In this document: positions 7,711-15,566 of the stretch, piece after piece | Layout: every line of letters begins with the position of its first letter | How positions within the stretch are numbered: position 1 is the stretch's first letter | DNA from: Alphaproteobacteria bacterium | GTDB taxonomy: Bacteria > Pseudomonadota > Alphaproteobacteria > Rs-D84 | Direction of reading: 5' to 3' | Assembly: GCA_017427715.1 (NCBI GenBank) | Contig: JAFRSF010000023.1 | Coordinates: forward strand, 1 to 37,614 | DNA: 37,614 bases | The notes under the pieces: generated by a model | The model's database searches: none | What the model saw: only the letters and a program-made list of their open reading frames with translations | What the model was told of the DNA's origin: nothing | Program-made: the position numbers and the translations under genes

Positions 7711-8673
7711 ATGGCTGAATTTGTAAAGATTTCACAAGTTGAAGATGGAACGCGTTTGTTACGCTGGTTTTTGCGACATTATCCAGGTATGTTGCAACGG
7801 GATTTTTATAAACTTTGTCGGGGTGGTCAAATAAGAATTAATTCTTCACGATGCAAAGGCATGGAAGTTTTAACCGCAGGTGATGTAGTTCGTATTCCGC
7901 CAACATTACAATCATACCAAAAATCAGTCAAAGTTGAAACAGGCGAAAAATATTCGTTATCTGATTTGGAAAAGTTAAGAAAATGTATTGTTCATAATGA
8001 TAACGACATCGTTGTGTTTAATAAACCGGCTGGATTGGCAGTACAGGGCGGAACAGGTATAAAAAAATCGCTAGATAAAATGGTTGTTGCGTTGTTTCCA
8101 TACGACAAAATGTCTTTGGTTCATCGTTTGGACAAAGAAACCAGCGGATTATTAGTTGTGGCAAAAAATCAAAAGGCCGCCCAAGATTTATCAAGACAGT
8201 TTCAAAACAAAACAGCACACAAAGAATATCTTGCACTGTTGAATGGGACTGTGTCTGAAAAATCTGGTACCATAGATAATTATGTTATCAAAGGATGTGT
8301 ATTTGAAAACATAAATAAAATACCAAAAGATATTCATCCACAACGTGCGGTTACTGATTATAAAGTATTGGGTGAAGCATCAGGTTTGTTAACTTGGGTT
8401 TTGTTTTCACCGAAAACAGGTCGCACGCATCAGTTGAGATTACATAGTGCGTATTCTTTGCATGCTCCGATTGTTGGTGATGATTTATATGGTATTACAC
8501 GTGGACATTTGGACGGTGCGTTGGGGGCATTATTGAAAAGTCAAAAGTTATTTTTGTTTGCGTATAAAATTACTTTTCGACATCCTGCCACAGGTAAAAC
8601 GATAACTCTGCGCGCACAATTACCAGATTTTATGCAATCTGTTGTAAAGTTTTTGGAATTTAATTTACCATAG
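7711..8673 (+). CDS. RluC/RluD-family 23S rRNA pseudouridine synthase
   Basis: The protein converts uridines to pseudouridine in large-subunit rRNA. The 320 residues comprise an N-terminal S4-like RNA-binding domain (about 12-75, with RGGQIRINSSRCK) and a pseudouridine synthase domain. The catalytic motif is HRLDKETSG with Asp at 141. Further family motifs are NKPAGLAVQGG at about 104 and GRTHQLRLHS near 240. RluC is the most likely identity by length and motif set, but RluD cannot be excluded from sequence alone. It sits between the pilin-like gene (3 nt upstream) and the AsmA gene (9 nt downstream) in an apparent operon. Confidence 0.9.
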   Translation: MAEFVKISQVEDGTRLLRWFLRHYPGMLQRDFYKLCRGGQIRINSSRCKGMEVLTAGDVVRIPPTLQSYQKSVKVETGEKYSLSDLEKLRKCIVHNDNDIVVFNKPAGLAVQGGTGIKKSLDKMVVALFPYDKMSLVHRLDKETSGLLVVAKNQKAAQDLSRQFQNKTAHKEYLALLNGTVSEKSGTIDNYVIKGCVFENINKIPKDIHPQRAVTDYKVLGEASGLLTWVLFSPKTGRTHQLRLHSAYSLHAPIVGDDLYGITRGHLDGALGALLKSQKLFLFAYKITFRHPATGKTITLRAQLPDFMQSVVKFLEFNLP

Positions 8674-8682
8674 GTGGGAAAA

Positions 8683-10767
8683 ATGTTTTTGTATGCTTTT
8701 TATAGACGTTACCTTTGGTTATTAAGAATTATAGCAGTATTTTTTATGGGGTTGGTTGTGGCTTTTATTATTGCGTTGCACCAAATAAATCTAGAAACGT
8801 TGCGTGGAAATGTTTTATCTATGTTGCGTGATGCAACAAATATGCCAGTTGAAATAGATGGACAAATATCATGGAAATTTTCTTTGCATCCGCAAATTGA
8901 ATTAAATGATGTTCGTATTCCAAATGCTGATTGGGCAAAACACAAAAGTTTATTTTCTGCTAAAAAAATCGGGGTACGTTTGGATTTGTTATCTTTGTTA
9001 AAATCTAAACCTGTAATCAGATATATTGTTGTACGTGATGCAAAAATATATATTGAAAAGAACAGTGAAGGTAAAACATCTGTTGTTTATAATGATGTAC
9101 AAACATCAGAAAATACCGCGGATACATCAAACACAGAACCGAAAAAATATCCAGTAGAAAGATTGCCTTTTGGTGGGTTAACTATACATGACATATCTGC
9201 AAATATATATGATAAAAAATATCATTTAACCAGTGTTGATATTCATAATTATGTACAAGGTTCTGATATAGAATACAGTGGTTGGGTACGACCATATAAT
9301 ACTAATGTGCCATTCGTAATTAAATTTTCAGAATATAACAACGAAAGAAAAATATATCCTGTCCAAATTGCAATGGCTACTGGTGCAGATGCGTTAATAG
9401 CAGACATTGCATTAGAAGGGACCAGTAAACTGCCGATAGATTTTATTGTGCGTGGCGATATACCAAATATTCAACAATCTGGCAAATGGTTTAACATAGA
9501 TGTAATGCAACTCCCAAAAGTAAAAATAAATGTTGCTGGCGGTTTTGATAGAAAAAAATTATCGTTTAGAAAATCTTCCATAGCAATTGGTAATTCTAAT
9601 ATTGATTTTTCTGGGGTGTATGATTGGTCAAAGAAAGTTCCTTTGATTGATGCAAAGATTTCATCTAATGATATTGATTTGTATAAATCTTTTCCACAAT
9701 GGTTTGGGGCAGGGCAAGATTTGATACATCCAAATCGTGAATTGAATGTGTTTCATGATATGCCATTGTTTGGTAAAGAATTATATAATGTAAATGCAAA
9801 TGTTGAAATTAATTTGAAGAAATTTATTGTATACCGTTCTTTAAATCTTGGTGATTTAAATATCAAAGCAAATGTCAAAGACCATGTGTTAACAATAGAT
9901 GCAACAACAAATATGGCGGGTGGTAAATTGCAAACTGCATTAATCGCAGATATATCTTCGGACGGTGTGTATACGGCAAAATGGGCCGCACATGCAGAGT
10001 ATTTATACATTGGTGATTTGTTAAAAGAAGTGCATGTTTATAATATTATTTCTGGATTACCCGTGAATATAGATTTATATACAGAAGCAAGGGGTTCAAA
10101 TATGTCTGAAATTATGCAGACAATAACAGGTCCCGTATTGGTACATTCAGAAGACAAGGGCTTTGCTCACGCAGATTTGGTTGAATATATGTATGGTGGT
10201 GATTTCCTGACATCTTTGCGTCAAAATGTTGCTGATTTATTTAGTGGTGACAAAAAACATGATATGATAGAAATAGGCGGTGCAATTGCAAATGTTAAAT
10301 TGCGTAATGGTTTAATAGAAACACACAATGGGGTCGCAGTTGAAACCAAAGCAATAAATGTTCGTTTGGCGGGAACTTTGGATTTAGGCAAAGAAACAAT
10401 TCAAATGTCTGTGGCAACTGTTCCCGTGCGTGGGTTGAAATTATCTTTGTCTGGTAATTTGGTTAATGCATTGCAAATAACAGGTAATTTAGCGGAACCT
10501 GATTTTAAAATCAGTGGTGGTGCACTGGTTGGCAAAGTGGGTTCTGCTGTTGGTTTGGGATTATTGTTGGCGCCATTGACGGGTGGTCTAAGTTTGGCTG
10601 GTGGTTTTGTAGCGGGTTTATTGGCTGGCGATTTATTAGAGGGCTGGTTATCAGACGATCATCCATACAAGACCGCTATGAAGAAAGGTGCGCCATTAAA
10701 ACATGGTGACCCAGAATGGTTCAGGGTGTCTATGTTTGATTTAATAAATAATATGTTACACAGGTAA
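8683..10767 (+). CDS. AsmA-family envelope protein
   Basis: The protein is 694 residues with one N-terminal membrane helix (about 12-32), then a long beta-rich periplasmic region and a conserved AsmA C-terminal segment around KAINVRLAGTLDLGKETIQM. A Gly/Leu-rich hydrophobic patch (about 610-655) and an Asp/His-rich tail follow. AsmA-like proteins are bridge-type proteins linked to phospholipid transport and outer-membrane homeostasis; the exact role here is inference. I prefer the ATG at 8683 over the GTG at 8674, because an AGGTGGG ribosome-binding site (8672-8678) lies just before it and overlaps the GTG. The gene follows the pseudouridine synthase by 9 nt and ends at a hairpin terminator. 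Confidence 0.85.
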   Translation: MFLYAFYRRYLWLLRIIAVFFMGLVVAFIIALHQINLETLRGNVLSMLRDATNMPVEIDGQISWKFSLHPQIELNDVRIPNADWAKHKSLFSAKKIGVRLDLLSLLKSKPVIRYIVVRDAKIYIEKNSEGKTSVVYNDVQTSENTADTSNTEPKKYPVERLPFGGLTIHDISANIYDKKYHLTSVDIHNYVQGSDIEYSGWVRPYNTNVPFVIKFSEYNNERKIYPVQIAMATGADALIADIALEGTSKLPIDFIVRGDIPNIQQSGKWFNIDVMQLPKVKINVAGGFDRKKLSFRKSSIAIGNSNIDFSGVYDWSKKVPLIDAKISSNDIDLYKSFPQWFGAGQDLIHPNRELNVFHDMPLFGKELYNVNANVEINLKKFIVYRSLNLGDLNIKANVKDHVLTIDATTNMAGGKLQTALIADISSDGVYTAKWAAHAEYLYIGDLLKEVHVYNIISGLPVNIDLYTEARGSNMSEIMQTITGPVLVHSEDKGFAHADLVEYMYGGDFLTSLRQNVADLFSGDKKHDMIEIGGAIANVKLRNGLIETHNGVAVETKAINVRLAGTLDLGKETIQMSVATVPVRGLKLSLSGNLVNALQITGNLAEPDFKISGGALVGKVGSAVGLGLLLAPLTGGLSLAGGFVAGLLAGDLLEGWLSDDHPYKTAMKKGAPLKHGDPEWFRVSMFDLINNMLHR

Positions 10768-10795
10768 AAAACACCGCCCAAATGGGCGACGTTTT
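10768..10795 (+). terminator. Intrinsic terminator after the asmA-like gene
   Basis: CGCCC (10775-10779) and GGGCG (10784-10788) pair around an AAAT loop. AAAAC and GTTTT extend the stem past a small internal loop. It ends in a T-rich tail. Confidence 0.7.
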
Positions 10796-11008
10796 GTTAT
10801 TATTACTGTTAGCGTCCTTGATTTTGTTTAAGTTTTTCTATTGTTGTGTTATTAAATGTAATACAACACAAAAAATAAAATTGTCGAGTTGTCTACAACA
10901 AGTTAGGTAAATGATTATAAATGTGATTTGCTCTTGCACCGAATCGGTGTTTTTTGGTAAACTGCCATTAAATAATAAGAAAAATAAAAAAAGAACAGGA
11001 GAAATATT
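10796..11008 (+). other. Intergenic region before dnaN with an extra hairpin-plus-T-tract
   Basis: No open frame with a ribosome-binding site is visible. An AT-rich interrupted inverted repeat lies at about 10841-10870 (TTGTGTT ... AACACAA). A second intrinsic-terminator structure lies at 10937-10955: CACCG, AAT, CGGTG, then six T. That terminator has no gene directly upstream. The region may therefore encode a short RNA or a leader attenuator for dnaN. The dnaN ribosome-binding site (AGGAG) lies 7 nt before its ATG. Confidence 0.4.
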
Positions 11009-12121
11009 ATGGAATTTTCAGTGTTTCGTCAGGATTTAATTCGTGCGCTGGGGCATATGCAATCTATTGTTGAAAAACGTGCAGCATTGCCGATTTTAAT
11101 GAATGTAAAAATAGAAGTTGCTGACGATTTGATTTTGTCTGCGACAAATGTGGATTTGGAATTGGTTGAGCATGTCAAAGCAGATATTACCTTGGCTGGT
11201 AAAACAACTGTTCCGGTGCAGATGTTGTATGATATTGTTCGCAAATTGCCGGACGATGCGGAAATTGGTTTTAAACAATCTGGTGATCAATTGGTTGTAT
11301 CCAGTGGTCGTGCTGTGTTTCATTTGCCAACTTTGCCAGCAGAAAACTTTCCTGCGATGGCTGGTGGAAATCTTAGCACAAAATTCCAGATGACAACAGG
11401 GGATTTAGCGCATTTGATAAACCAAACAAAATTTGCGATTCCAACAGACGATGTTCGTTATCATTTGGGTGGAATCTTTTTCCATATATCCGAAGATACT
11501 GGCAAATTAACAGCGGTTGCAACTGATGCACAGCGTATGGCTTTGTGTGCAATGACTGCCCCAAATGGCAGTAATGGTATGCCATCTGTAATTTTGCCAA
11601 GACGTGTTATTGGCGAATTGTCTAAATTGTTGGAAGATGCCAATGTTGATGATGTTTTGGTTGAATTGTCTGATACCAAAGCGCGTTTTACGATAGGTGT
11701 CGCAATTTTAACCAGCAAATTGGTTGATGCACAGTATCCAAACTATCGTGTTGTTATTCCAAAGGGTAATGATAAAATTGCAATTTTGGACAGAAAACAA
11801 TTTGTGAATGCTGTGGATTTGGTTTCTGTAGCCAGTGTTGATAAAACAAAATCTGTTCAGTTATCATTTTCTATGAATAAATTGGTTGTAAATGCGTCCA
11901 GTCCAGATGCTGGAACTGCAACCCAAGAATTAGATATAGAATATAATGGTGATGCAACATTTACTATAAATTTCAATGTAAAGTTTTTATTAGATGTTGC
12001 TGGTCAAGTAGAAGGTGACAAATTCCAAATGGAAATGCAGGAATCTTTGTCCCCAACAATTATTAAATCTACTGACAAAGATACAGATGCTTTGTTTGTT
12101 TTGATGCCAATGCGTATGTAG
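11009..12121 (+). CDS. dnaN: DNA polymerase III beta sliding clamp
   Basis: This is the ring-shaped processivity clamp that tethers polymerase III and many repair factors to DNA. At 370 residues it matches the family (E. coli 366) and aligns throughout as three clamp folds. Recognisable pieces are the N-terminal KRAALPILMNVKIE, the domain-2 segment YHLGGIFFHIS...TAVATDAQRMAL, and the C-terminal FVLMPMRM, part of the client-binding pocket. An AGGAG ribosome-binding site precedes the ATG. The usual neighbours dnaA, recF and gyrB are absent. The gene is transcribed alone between two terminators. Confidence 0.97.
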   Translation: MEFSVFRQDLIRALGHMQSIVEKRAALPILMNVKIEVADDLILSATNVDLELVEHVKADITLAGKTTVPVQMLYDIVRKLPDDAEIGFKQSGDQLVVSSGRAVFHLPTLPAENFPAMAGGNLSTKFQMTTGDLAHLINQTKFAIPTDDVRYHLGGIFFHISEDTGKLTAVATDAQRMALCAMTAPNGSNGMPSVILPRRVIGELSKLLEDANVDDVLVELSDTKARFTIGVAILTSKLVDAQYPNYRVVIPKGNDKIAILDRKQFVNAVDLVSVASVDKTKSVQLSFSMNKLVVNASSPDAGTATQELDIEYNGDATFTINFNVKFLLDVAGQVEGDKFQMEMQESLSPTIIKSTDKDTDALFVLMPMRM

Positions 12122-12137
12122 AATGAAATTGACAATA

Positions 12138-12163
12138 AAATCCGCTAATTTAGCGGATTTTTT
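12138..12163 (+). terminator. Intrinsic terminator of dnaN
   Basis: AAATCCGCTA (12138-12147) and TAGCGGATTT (12151-12160) form a 10-bp stem with a 3-nt loop, followed by T. The stem is the same AATCCGCTA sequence as the two terminators flanking the 63-codon gene near 4.8-5.1 kb. Confidence 0.9.
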
Positions 12164-12184
12164 ACCGAGTTTAAAGGGATTACA

Positions 12185-12712
12185 ATGGAATTTAGAAATA
12201 TTACTTCTGGCAAAGAACCTCCAAAAATAATGAATGCTGTCATAGAAATTCCGGAAAATAGTATTGTTAAATATGAATTTTGTGAAAATACGGGTGTCAT
12301 GGAAGTATCGCGTATAATGCAAACACCTGTAAAATATCCTGCAAATTATGGTTTTTTTCCAGGAACTCTTGGTGAAGATGGTGACCCTTTGGATTGTATG
12401 GTTTTATGTAGTGCGCCTTTGATGTCAGGTGTCTTGATTCAGGTGCGACCAATTGGAGTTTTATCTGTGGAAGATCAATCTGGGGGTGATAAAAAAGTGA
12501 TTTGTGTTCCGTTGGAAAAAATAGATGCGTATTACCAAAATGTAAAATCTTTGTCTGATTTGTCAGATGTTGTAAAGGCGCAAATAGAATACTTTTTTCA
12601 ACATTATAAAGAATTACAACCCGAATCTTGGTCCAAGGTCATAGGTTGGTTTGATGCCAGGGAAGCTGAGAAATGTATAATCGAAGCAATCGATAGATAT
12701 CAAAAACATTGA
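12185..12712 (+). CDS. ppa: Inorganic pyrophosphatase (family I)
   Basis: This soluble enzyme hydrolyses pyrophosphate released by DNA, RNA, aminoacyl-tRNA and lipid synthesis, driving those reactions forward. The 175-residue length equals the bacterial family I norm. The metal-binding signature EDGDPLD carries Asp at 65, 67 and 70, the positions known for E. coli. Substrate-site residues in VKYPANYGFFPGT and KVIGWFD are also present. An AGGGAT ribosome-binding site lies just before the ATG. It follows the dnaN terminator directly and ends in TGA, supporting UGA as a stop in this genome. Confidence 0.97.
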   Translation: MEFRNITSGKEPPKIMNAVIEIPENSIVKYEFCENTGVMEVSRIMQTPVKYPANYGFFPGTLGEDGDPLDCMVLCSAPLMSGVLIQVRPIGVLSVEDQSGGDKKVICVPLEKIDAYYQNVKSLSDLSDVVKAQIEYFFQHYKELQPESWSKVIGWFDAREAEKCIIEAIDRYQKH

Positions 12713-12785
12713 TATTAAAAATTGTTGCGAATGTAAAAACTTTATTATATCCTATGTGCGGTAATTTTTAATAAGAGGTAAAAAA

Positions 12786-13355
12786 ATGGCATCTTATATT
12801 GCAAATGATATGCGTGTTGGTTGGGTAATTTCCCACAACGGCAAACGTTATTCTGTCACTTCTATTACAAAGGTAAAACCTGGCAAAGGTGGTGCGTTCG
12901 TTCAGGCAGATTTGCGGGATATTGATTCTGGAAACAAAGGTGGTGACCGTTGGCGTGCAGAAGACAAGGTTGAAAAATTATTGGTAGAAGATATGGATTG
13001 TCAATATTTGTATTCTGATGGTACAGATGCATTTTTCATGAATTTGTCTGATTATGAACAATTCACAATGCCAAACGAAAGTTTAGGCGAACAAATGAAA
13101 TTCCTGGCACCCGAAATGGTTGTCAAAGCCAATTTTATCGAAGGTCATCCAGTATCAATAACATTACCAAAGACAGTTATTGCCACAGTTGAAGAAACTG
13201 AACCTGCATTAAAAGGACAAACTGCAACTGGCAGTGGCGGAAAACCAGCAATTTTAGATAACGGTGTTCGTGTTCAAGTTCCAGTGTTTATCGAACAAGG
13301 TGAAAAGATTGTTGTTAATACTGAAACGCTTGAATACGTAGAACGTGCAAAATAA
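12786..13355 (+). CDS. efp: Elongation factor P
   Basis: EF-P binds between the P and E sites and rescues ribosomes stalled at proline runs. The 189-residue protein has the expected three beta-barrel domains. The KOW-like N-terminal domain carries the exposed loop PGKGGAF with Lys34, the residue modified in other bacteria (beta-lysyl-lysine in E. coli). The S1-like C-terminal domain shows GVRVQVPVFIEQGEKIVVNTETLEY. No epmA or epmB modification gene is in the window, so the modification state is unknown. A possible promoter lies near 12724-12752, and AAGAGG precedes the start. Confidence 0.95.
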   Translation: MASYIANDMRVGWVISHNGKRYSVTSITKVKPGKGGAFVQADLRDIDSGNKGGDRWRAEDKVEKLLVEDMDCQYLYSDGTDAFFMNLSDYEQFTMPNESLGEQMKFLAPEMVVKANFIEGHPVSITLPKTVIATVEETEPALKGQTATGSGGKPAILDNGVRVQVPVFIEQGEKIVVNTETLEYVERAK

Positions 13356-13368
13356 ATTATAATAATAA

Positions 13369-13549
13369 ATCTGCTTGCCGTTGGTTCGTTCATGTAGGTT
13401 TACTACACTTCACTTACCAACGGCTTCGCATCTTCATCATTCTAATTTATTTTTTAATTGGTTATATCTGCTTGCCGTTGGTTCGCTCATGTATGTTTGC
13501 TACACTTCGCTCACCAACGGCTTCGCATCTTCATCATTCTAATTTATTT
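13369..13549. repeat. Two tandem 84-bp intergenic repeats with internal stem
   Basis: Copy 1 is 13369-13452 and copy 2 is 13466-13549, separated by 13 nt. By eye they differ at 5 of 84 positions. Each can fold by pairing GCCGTTGGT with ACCAACGGC, extended by TGC/GCA past a small internal loop. The motif TTCGCTCA occurs twice inside copy 2; the mutated positions in copy 1 fall mostly in those two motifs. The array fills the space between efp and the aldolase terminator. It contains no plausible gene. Confidence 0.9.
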
Positions 13550-13556
13550 AACGTAA

Positions 13557-13583
13557 GAAAAACACCCAATTGGGTGTTTTTTA
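13557..13583. terminator. Bidirectional terminator between efp and fba
   Basis: The perfect inverted repeat ACACCC-AATT-GGGTGT (13562-13577) is flanked by A and T runs on both sides. It touches the fba stop codon at 13581-13583 and can serve both convergent genes. Confidence 0.85.
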
Positions 13584-14522
13584 TACTTTATTACAAGAAC
13601 CCATAATATTTAGTATTTCATCAGTACAGTTCTGTGCGATGCTGTCTACGGCTTTTGCTAAATATTCACGTGGGTTAATTACGTCTGGATGTTTTGCCAA
13701 TGTTTCGCGAATGCTGGCAGTAAAAGCCAAGCGCGAATCGGTGTCTATATTTATTTTTGTTATATGCAAAGAAATTGCTTGACGTAATTGAATTGGTTTA
13801 ATCCCGCGTGCAAATGTTATTTTTCCACCAAATGTATTTATTTTATTTACGAATTTTTGTGGAACAACAGATGCCCCATGTAGAACTAATGGAATTGTTG
13901 GAATGTTCGCAGCAATTTGTTTCAATATATCCAATCTTAATTTTTCGTCTTCGCTTTTTCTTTTGTATAAACCATGTGATGTGCCGATTGCAACAGCCAA
14001 AGAATCTGTTTTGGTTTGTTTGACAAAATCTGCCACAATATCTGGATTTGTATAAGAACATGTTTTACCAAAAGTTTTTTCGTCTTCTATGCCAGCTAAC
14101 ACCCCAAGTTCCGTTTCAACAGATACGTCATATTTGTGTGCATAATCAGCAACCTTTTTTGATATTTCTATGTTTTTTTCCAATGTCAAATTACTGCCGT
14201 CAAACATAACAGACGAAAATCCAATGTTTATTGCGCGTTTACAAGATTCGAAACTGTGACCGTGGTCAAGATGAAGTGCAACCTGATTTTTTTTGAATTG
14301 TGCGCCATGAATCATACCCATTAACATATTCGGGGTCATGTAATCCAATGCTGATTCTGATACTGCTAGAATAACAGGGCTGTGTGTTGGCAGTACGGCA
14401 TTTAATATTGCCTGCAAAGTTTCCATGTTATAAAAATTAAATGCTGGAACTGCATAACCACCATGCAGTGCGCGTATCAGCAGTTTTTTTGTGTTTATTA
14501 AACCGAAATCAGAATAGTGCAT
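13581..14522 (-). CDS. fba: Class II fructose-bisphosphate aldolase
   Basis: This zinc-dependent aldolase splits fructose-1,6-bisphosphate into dihydroxyacetone phosphate and glyceraldehyde-3-phosphate in glycolysis, or the reverse in gluconeogenesis. The 313-residue protein shows the class II landmarks in order: LHLDHGHSFE (catalytic Asp and zinc His), SVMFDGSNL, VETELGVLAG (zinc-region Glu), AIGTSHGLYK (zinc His), LVLHGAS, and the phosphate-binding NIDTDSRLAFTASIRE. An extended -10 element (TGC then TATAAT) lies on the - strand about 25 nt upstream, with AGGAC before the ATG. A related aldolase such as tagatose-bisphosphate aldolase cannot be fully excluded, but FBP aldolase is by far the likeliest. 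Confidence 0.9.
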   Translation of the reverse strand: MHYSDFGLINTKKLLIRALHGGYAVPAFNFYNMETLQAILNAVLPTHSPVILAVSESALDYMTPNMLMGMIHGAQFKKNQVALHLDHGHSFESCKRAINIGFSSVMFDGSNLTLEKNIEISKKVADYAHKYDVSVETELGVLAGIEDEKTFGKTCSYTNPDIVADFVKQTKTDSLAVAIGTSHGLYKRKSEDEKLRLDILKQIAANIPTIPLVLHGASVVPQKFVNKINTFGGKITFARGIKPIQLRQAISLHITKINIDTDSRLAFTASIRETLAKHPDVINPREYLAKAVDSIAQNCTDEILNIMGSCNKV

Positions 14523-14544
14523 TTTACGTCCTTTTGTTGTTTTT

Positions 14545-14553
14545 ATTATAGCA
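14545..14553 (-). promoter_or_regulatory. Extended -10 promoter of fba
   Basis: On the - strand, TGC immediately precedes TATAAT (plus-strand ATTATA at 14545-14550), fitting the extended -10 pattern TGnTATAAT. No good -35 is seen, which is normal for this promoter type. Confidence 0.4.
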
Positions 14554-14669
14554 CAAAAATCGGTATTTTGGTGTGTTTTTTTGTATAATACCTTGACAAT
14601 TGACGCAATTATGCAACAATTATTTTGACGAATCGGGGGCAGTTGAGAGACGCAACAAAGGAAACAAAA

Positions 14670-15032
14670 ATGAAAAAAACATTGTTGGCTGTATTAGGTT
14701 TGGGCTTGTTGGCTGCTTGTACAGGTTATGATTATTACAAAACAGATGTTCGTTATTATCAAGATGACGAAGATTGTATTTATTATTCTAATGAACGTGG
14801 CAAAAGATTTGACAGCGAAGTCCGTGCATTAAGAGATGGAAATCGTGTTGTATACCGTAATACACGCTGTGCTGATCTGTTCAAGAAAGACGCAATGGGC
14901 TATTCTGAACGCAACGACAGACGTGCAATTGTGCCGGCACCAGTCGAAGAAAAATCTGCGCCAAGTTGTGGTTGTTCAAAATGTGGTAAAAAAACATTTT
15001 TGAAAAATAAATATATAATTATTCCTGCATAA
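14670..15032 (+). CDS. Small lipoprotein with Cys-rich tail
   Basis: I do not recognise the family. From the ATG at 14670, preceded by AAAGGA, it is 120 residues. A lipoprotein signal (MKKTLLAVLGLGLLAAC) has its lipobox Cys at 17, so it should be lipidated and anchored in the envelope. The in-frame upstream ATG at 14625 would bury the signal peptide and is rejected. The mature N-terminus is Tyr/Asp-rich (GYDYYKTDVRYYQDDEDCIYY). A basic middle follows, then a Pro-rich linker and a CGCSKCGKK cluster that could bind metal or form disulfides. It is monocistronic, with a strong terminator at 15052-15083. The upstream spacer contains TATAAT at 14584-14589. Confidence 0.7.
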   Translation: MKKTLLAVLGLGLLAACTGYDYYKTDVRYYQDDEDCIYYSNERGKRFDSEVRALRDGNRVVYRNTRCADLFKKDAMGYSERNDRRAIVPAPVEEKSAPSCGCSKCGKKTFLKNKYIIIPA

Positions 15033-15051
15033 TGTTATGCGATTTTGAATT

Positions 15052-15083
15052 AAAAGCACCGTTTGATTAAATGGTGCTTTTTT
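15052..15083 (+). terminator. Intrinsic terminator of the lipoprotein gene
   Basis: AAAAGCACCGTTT pairs with AAATGGTGCTTTT (one G-T wobble) around a GATT loop, followed by T. It is a long stem and a very strong terminator candidate. Confidence 0.9.
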
Positions 15084-15138
15084 ATTTGTTAATTTGCTTT
15101 TTTTATGATAAGATATTAAGGAAAGAAAGGAGTTTTAT

Positions 15139-15513
15139 ATGAAAAAAATTATGAACAAAATCAATTTTGCAATTATTGCAATGATGGTATCAGGGTCTGC
15201 GTTTGCAGTGACTGTTAATTCAAACAGCAGTGGTATGTGTGAATTGATTGATAAATTATACGATGTTTTTAAACTGTTGCGGTCATTGGCATTTGTTGGT
15301 GCGGCATTTATTATTGCTGGTTGGGCATGGGGATATATAAGTAAGGCAGGTGAAAAAGAAGGTTCTTATTCATTGGAAGATATAAAGAAAAAAGGAACCA
15401 GTTTGTTGGTTGGTTTTGGTTTGTTCTTTACGATTGGTGTGCTTTTGACCTTTGTGACATCTACGTTCGGATTGGATACATTGGGTTGTGCAGATAAATT
15501 GATGAAGTGGTAA
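15139..15513 (+). CDS. VirB2/TrbC-like two-TM protein (orphan)
   Basis: The protein is 124 residues. It has a cleavable signal peptide ending SAFA, a short polar segment with one Cys (about 35), and a first membrane helix (about 50-68). A charged cytoplasmic-type loop follows (KAGEKEGSYSLEDIKKKG), then a second helix (about 86-110) and a tail with one Cys. This is the layout of VirB2/TrbC pilin subunits of type IV secretion systems, and the size fits. No other virB or tra genes are in the window, so the link to a secretion system is inference from topology only. AAAGGAG precedes the ATG. It is monocistronic between two terminators. Confidence 0.6.
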   Translation: MKKIMNKINFAIIAMMVSGSAFAVTVNSNSSGMCELIDKLYDVFKLLRSLAFVGAAFIIAGWAWGYISKAGEKEGSYSLEDIKKKGTSLLVGFGLFFTIGVLLTFVTSTFGLDTLGCADKLMKW

Positions 15514-15526
15514 ACAGTTGTTAATA

Positions 15527-15566
15527 AAACAAAAGACCGTCCAGTTTTTGGACGGTCTTTGTTTTT
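15527..15566. terminator. Bidirectional terminator, VirB2-like gene / 299-aa gene
   Basis: AAAGACCGTCC and GGACGGTCTTT form an 11-bp stem around a T-rich loop (15532-15560), with A and T runs outside. It separates two convergent genes. Confidence 0.9.

Noticed and set aside
10860-10910. Replication origin next to dnaN
   Set aside because: No cluster of good DnaA boxes and no dnaA or recF neighbour.
13369-13549. CRISPR array
   Set aside because: Only two 84-bp units with a 13-nt gap, no short repeat-spacer pattern and no cas genes.
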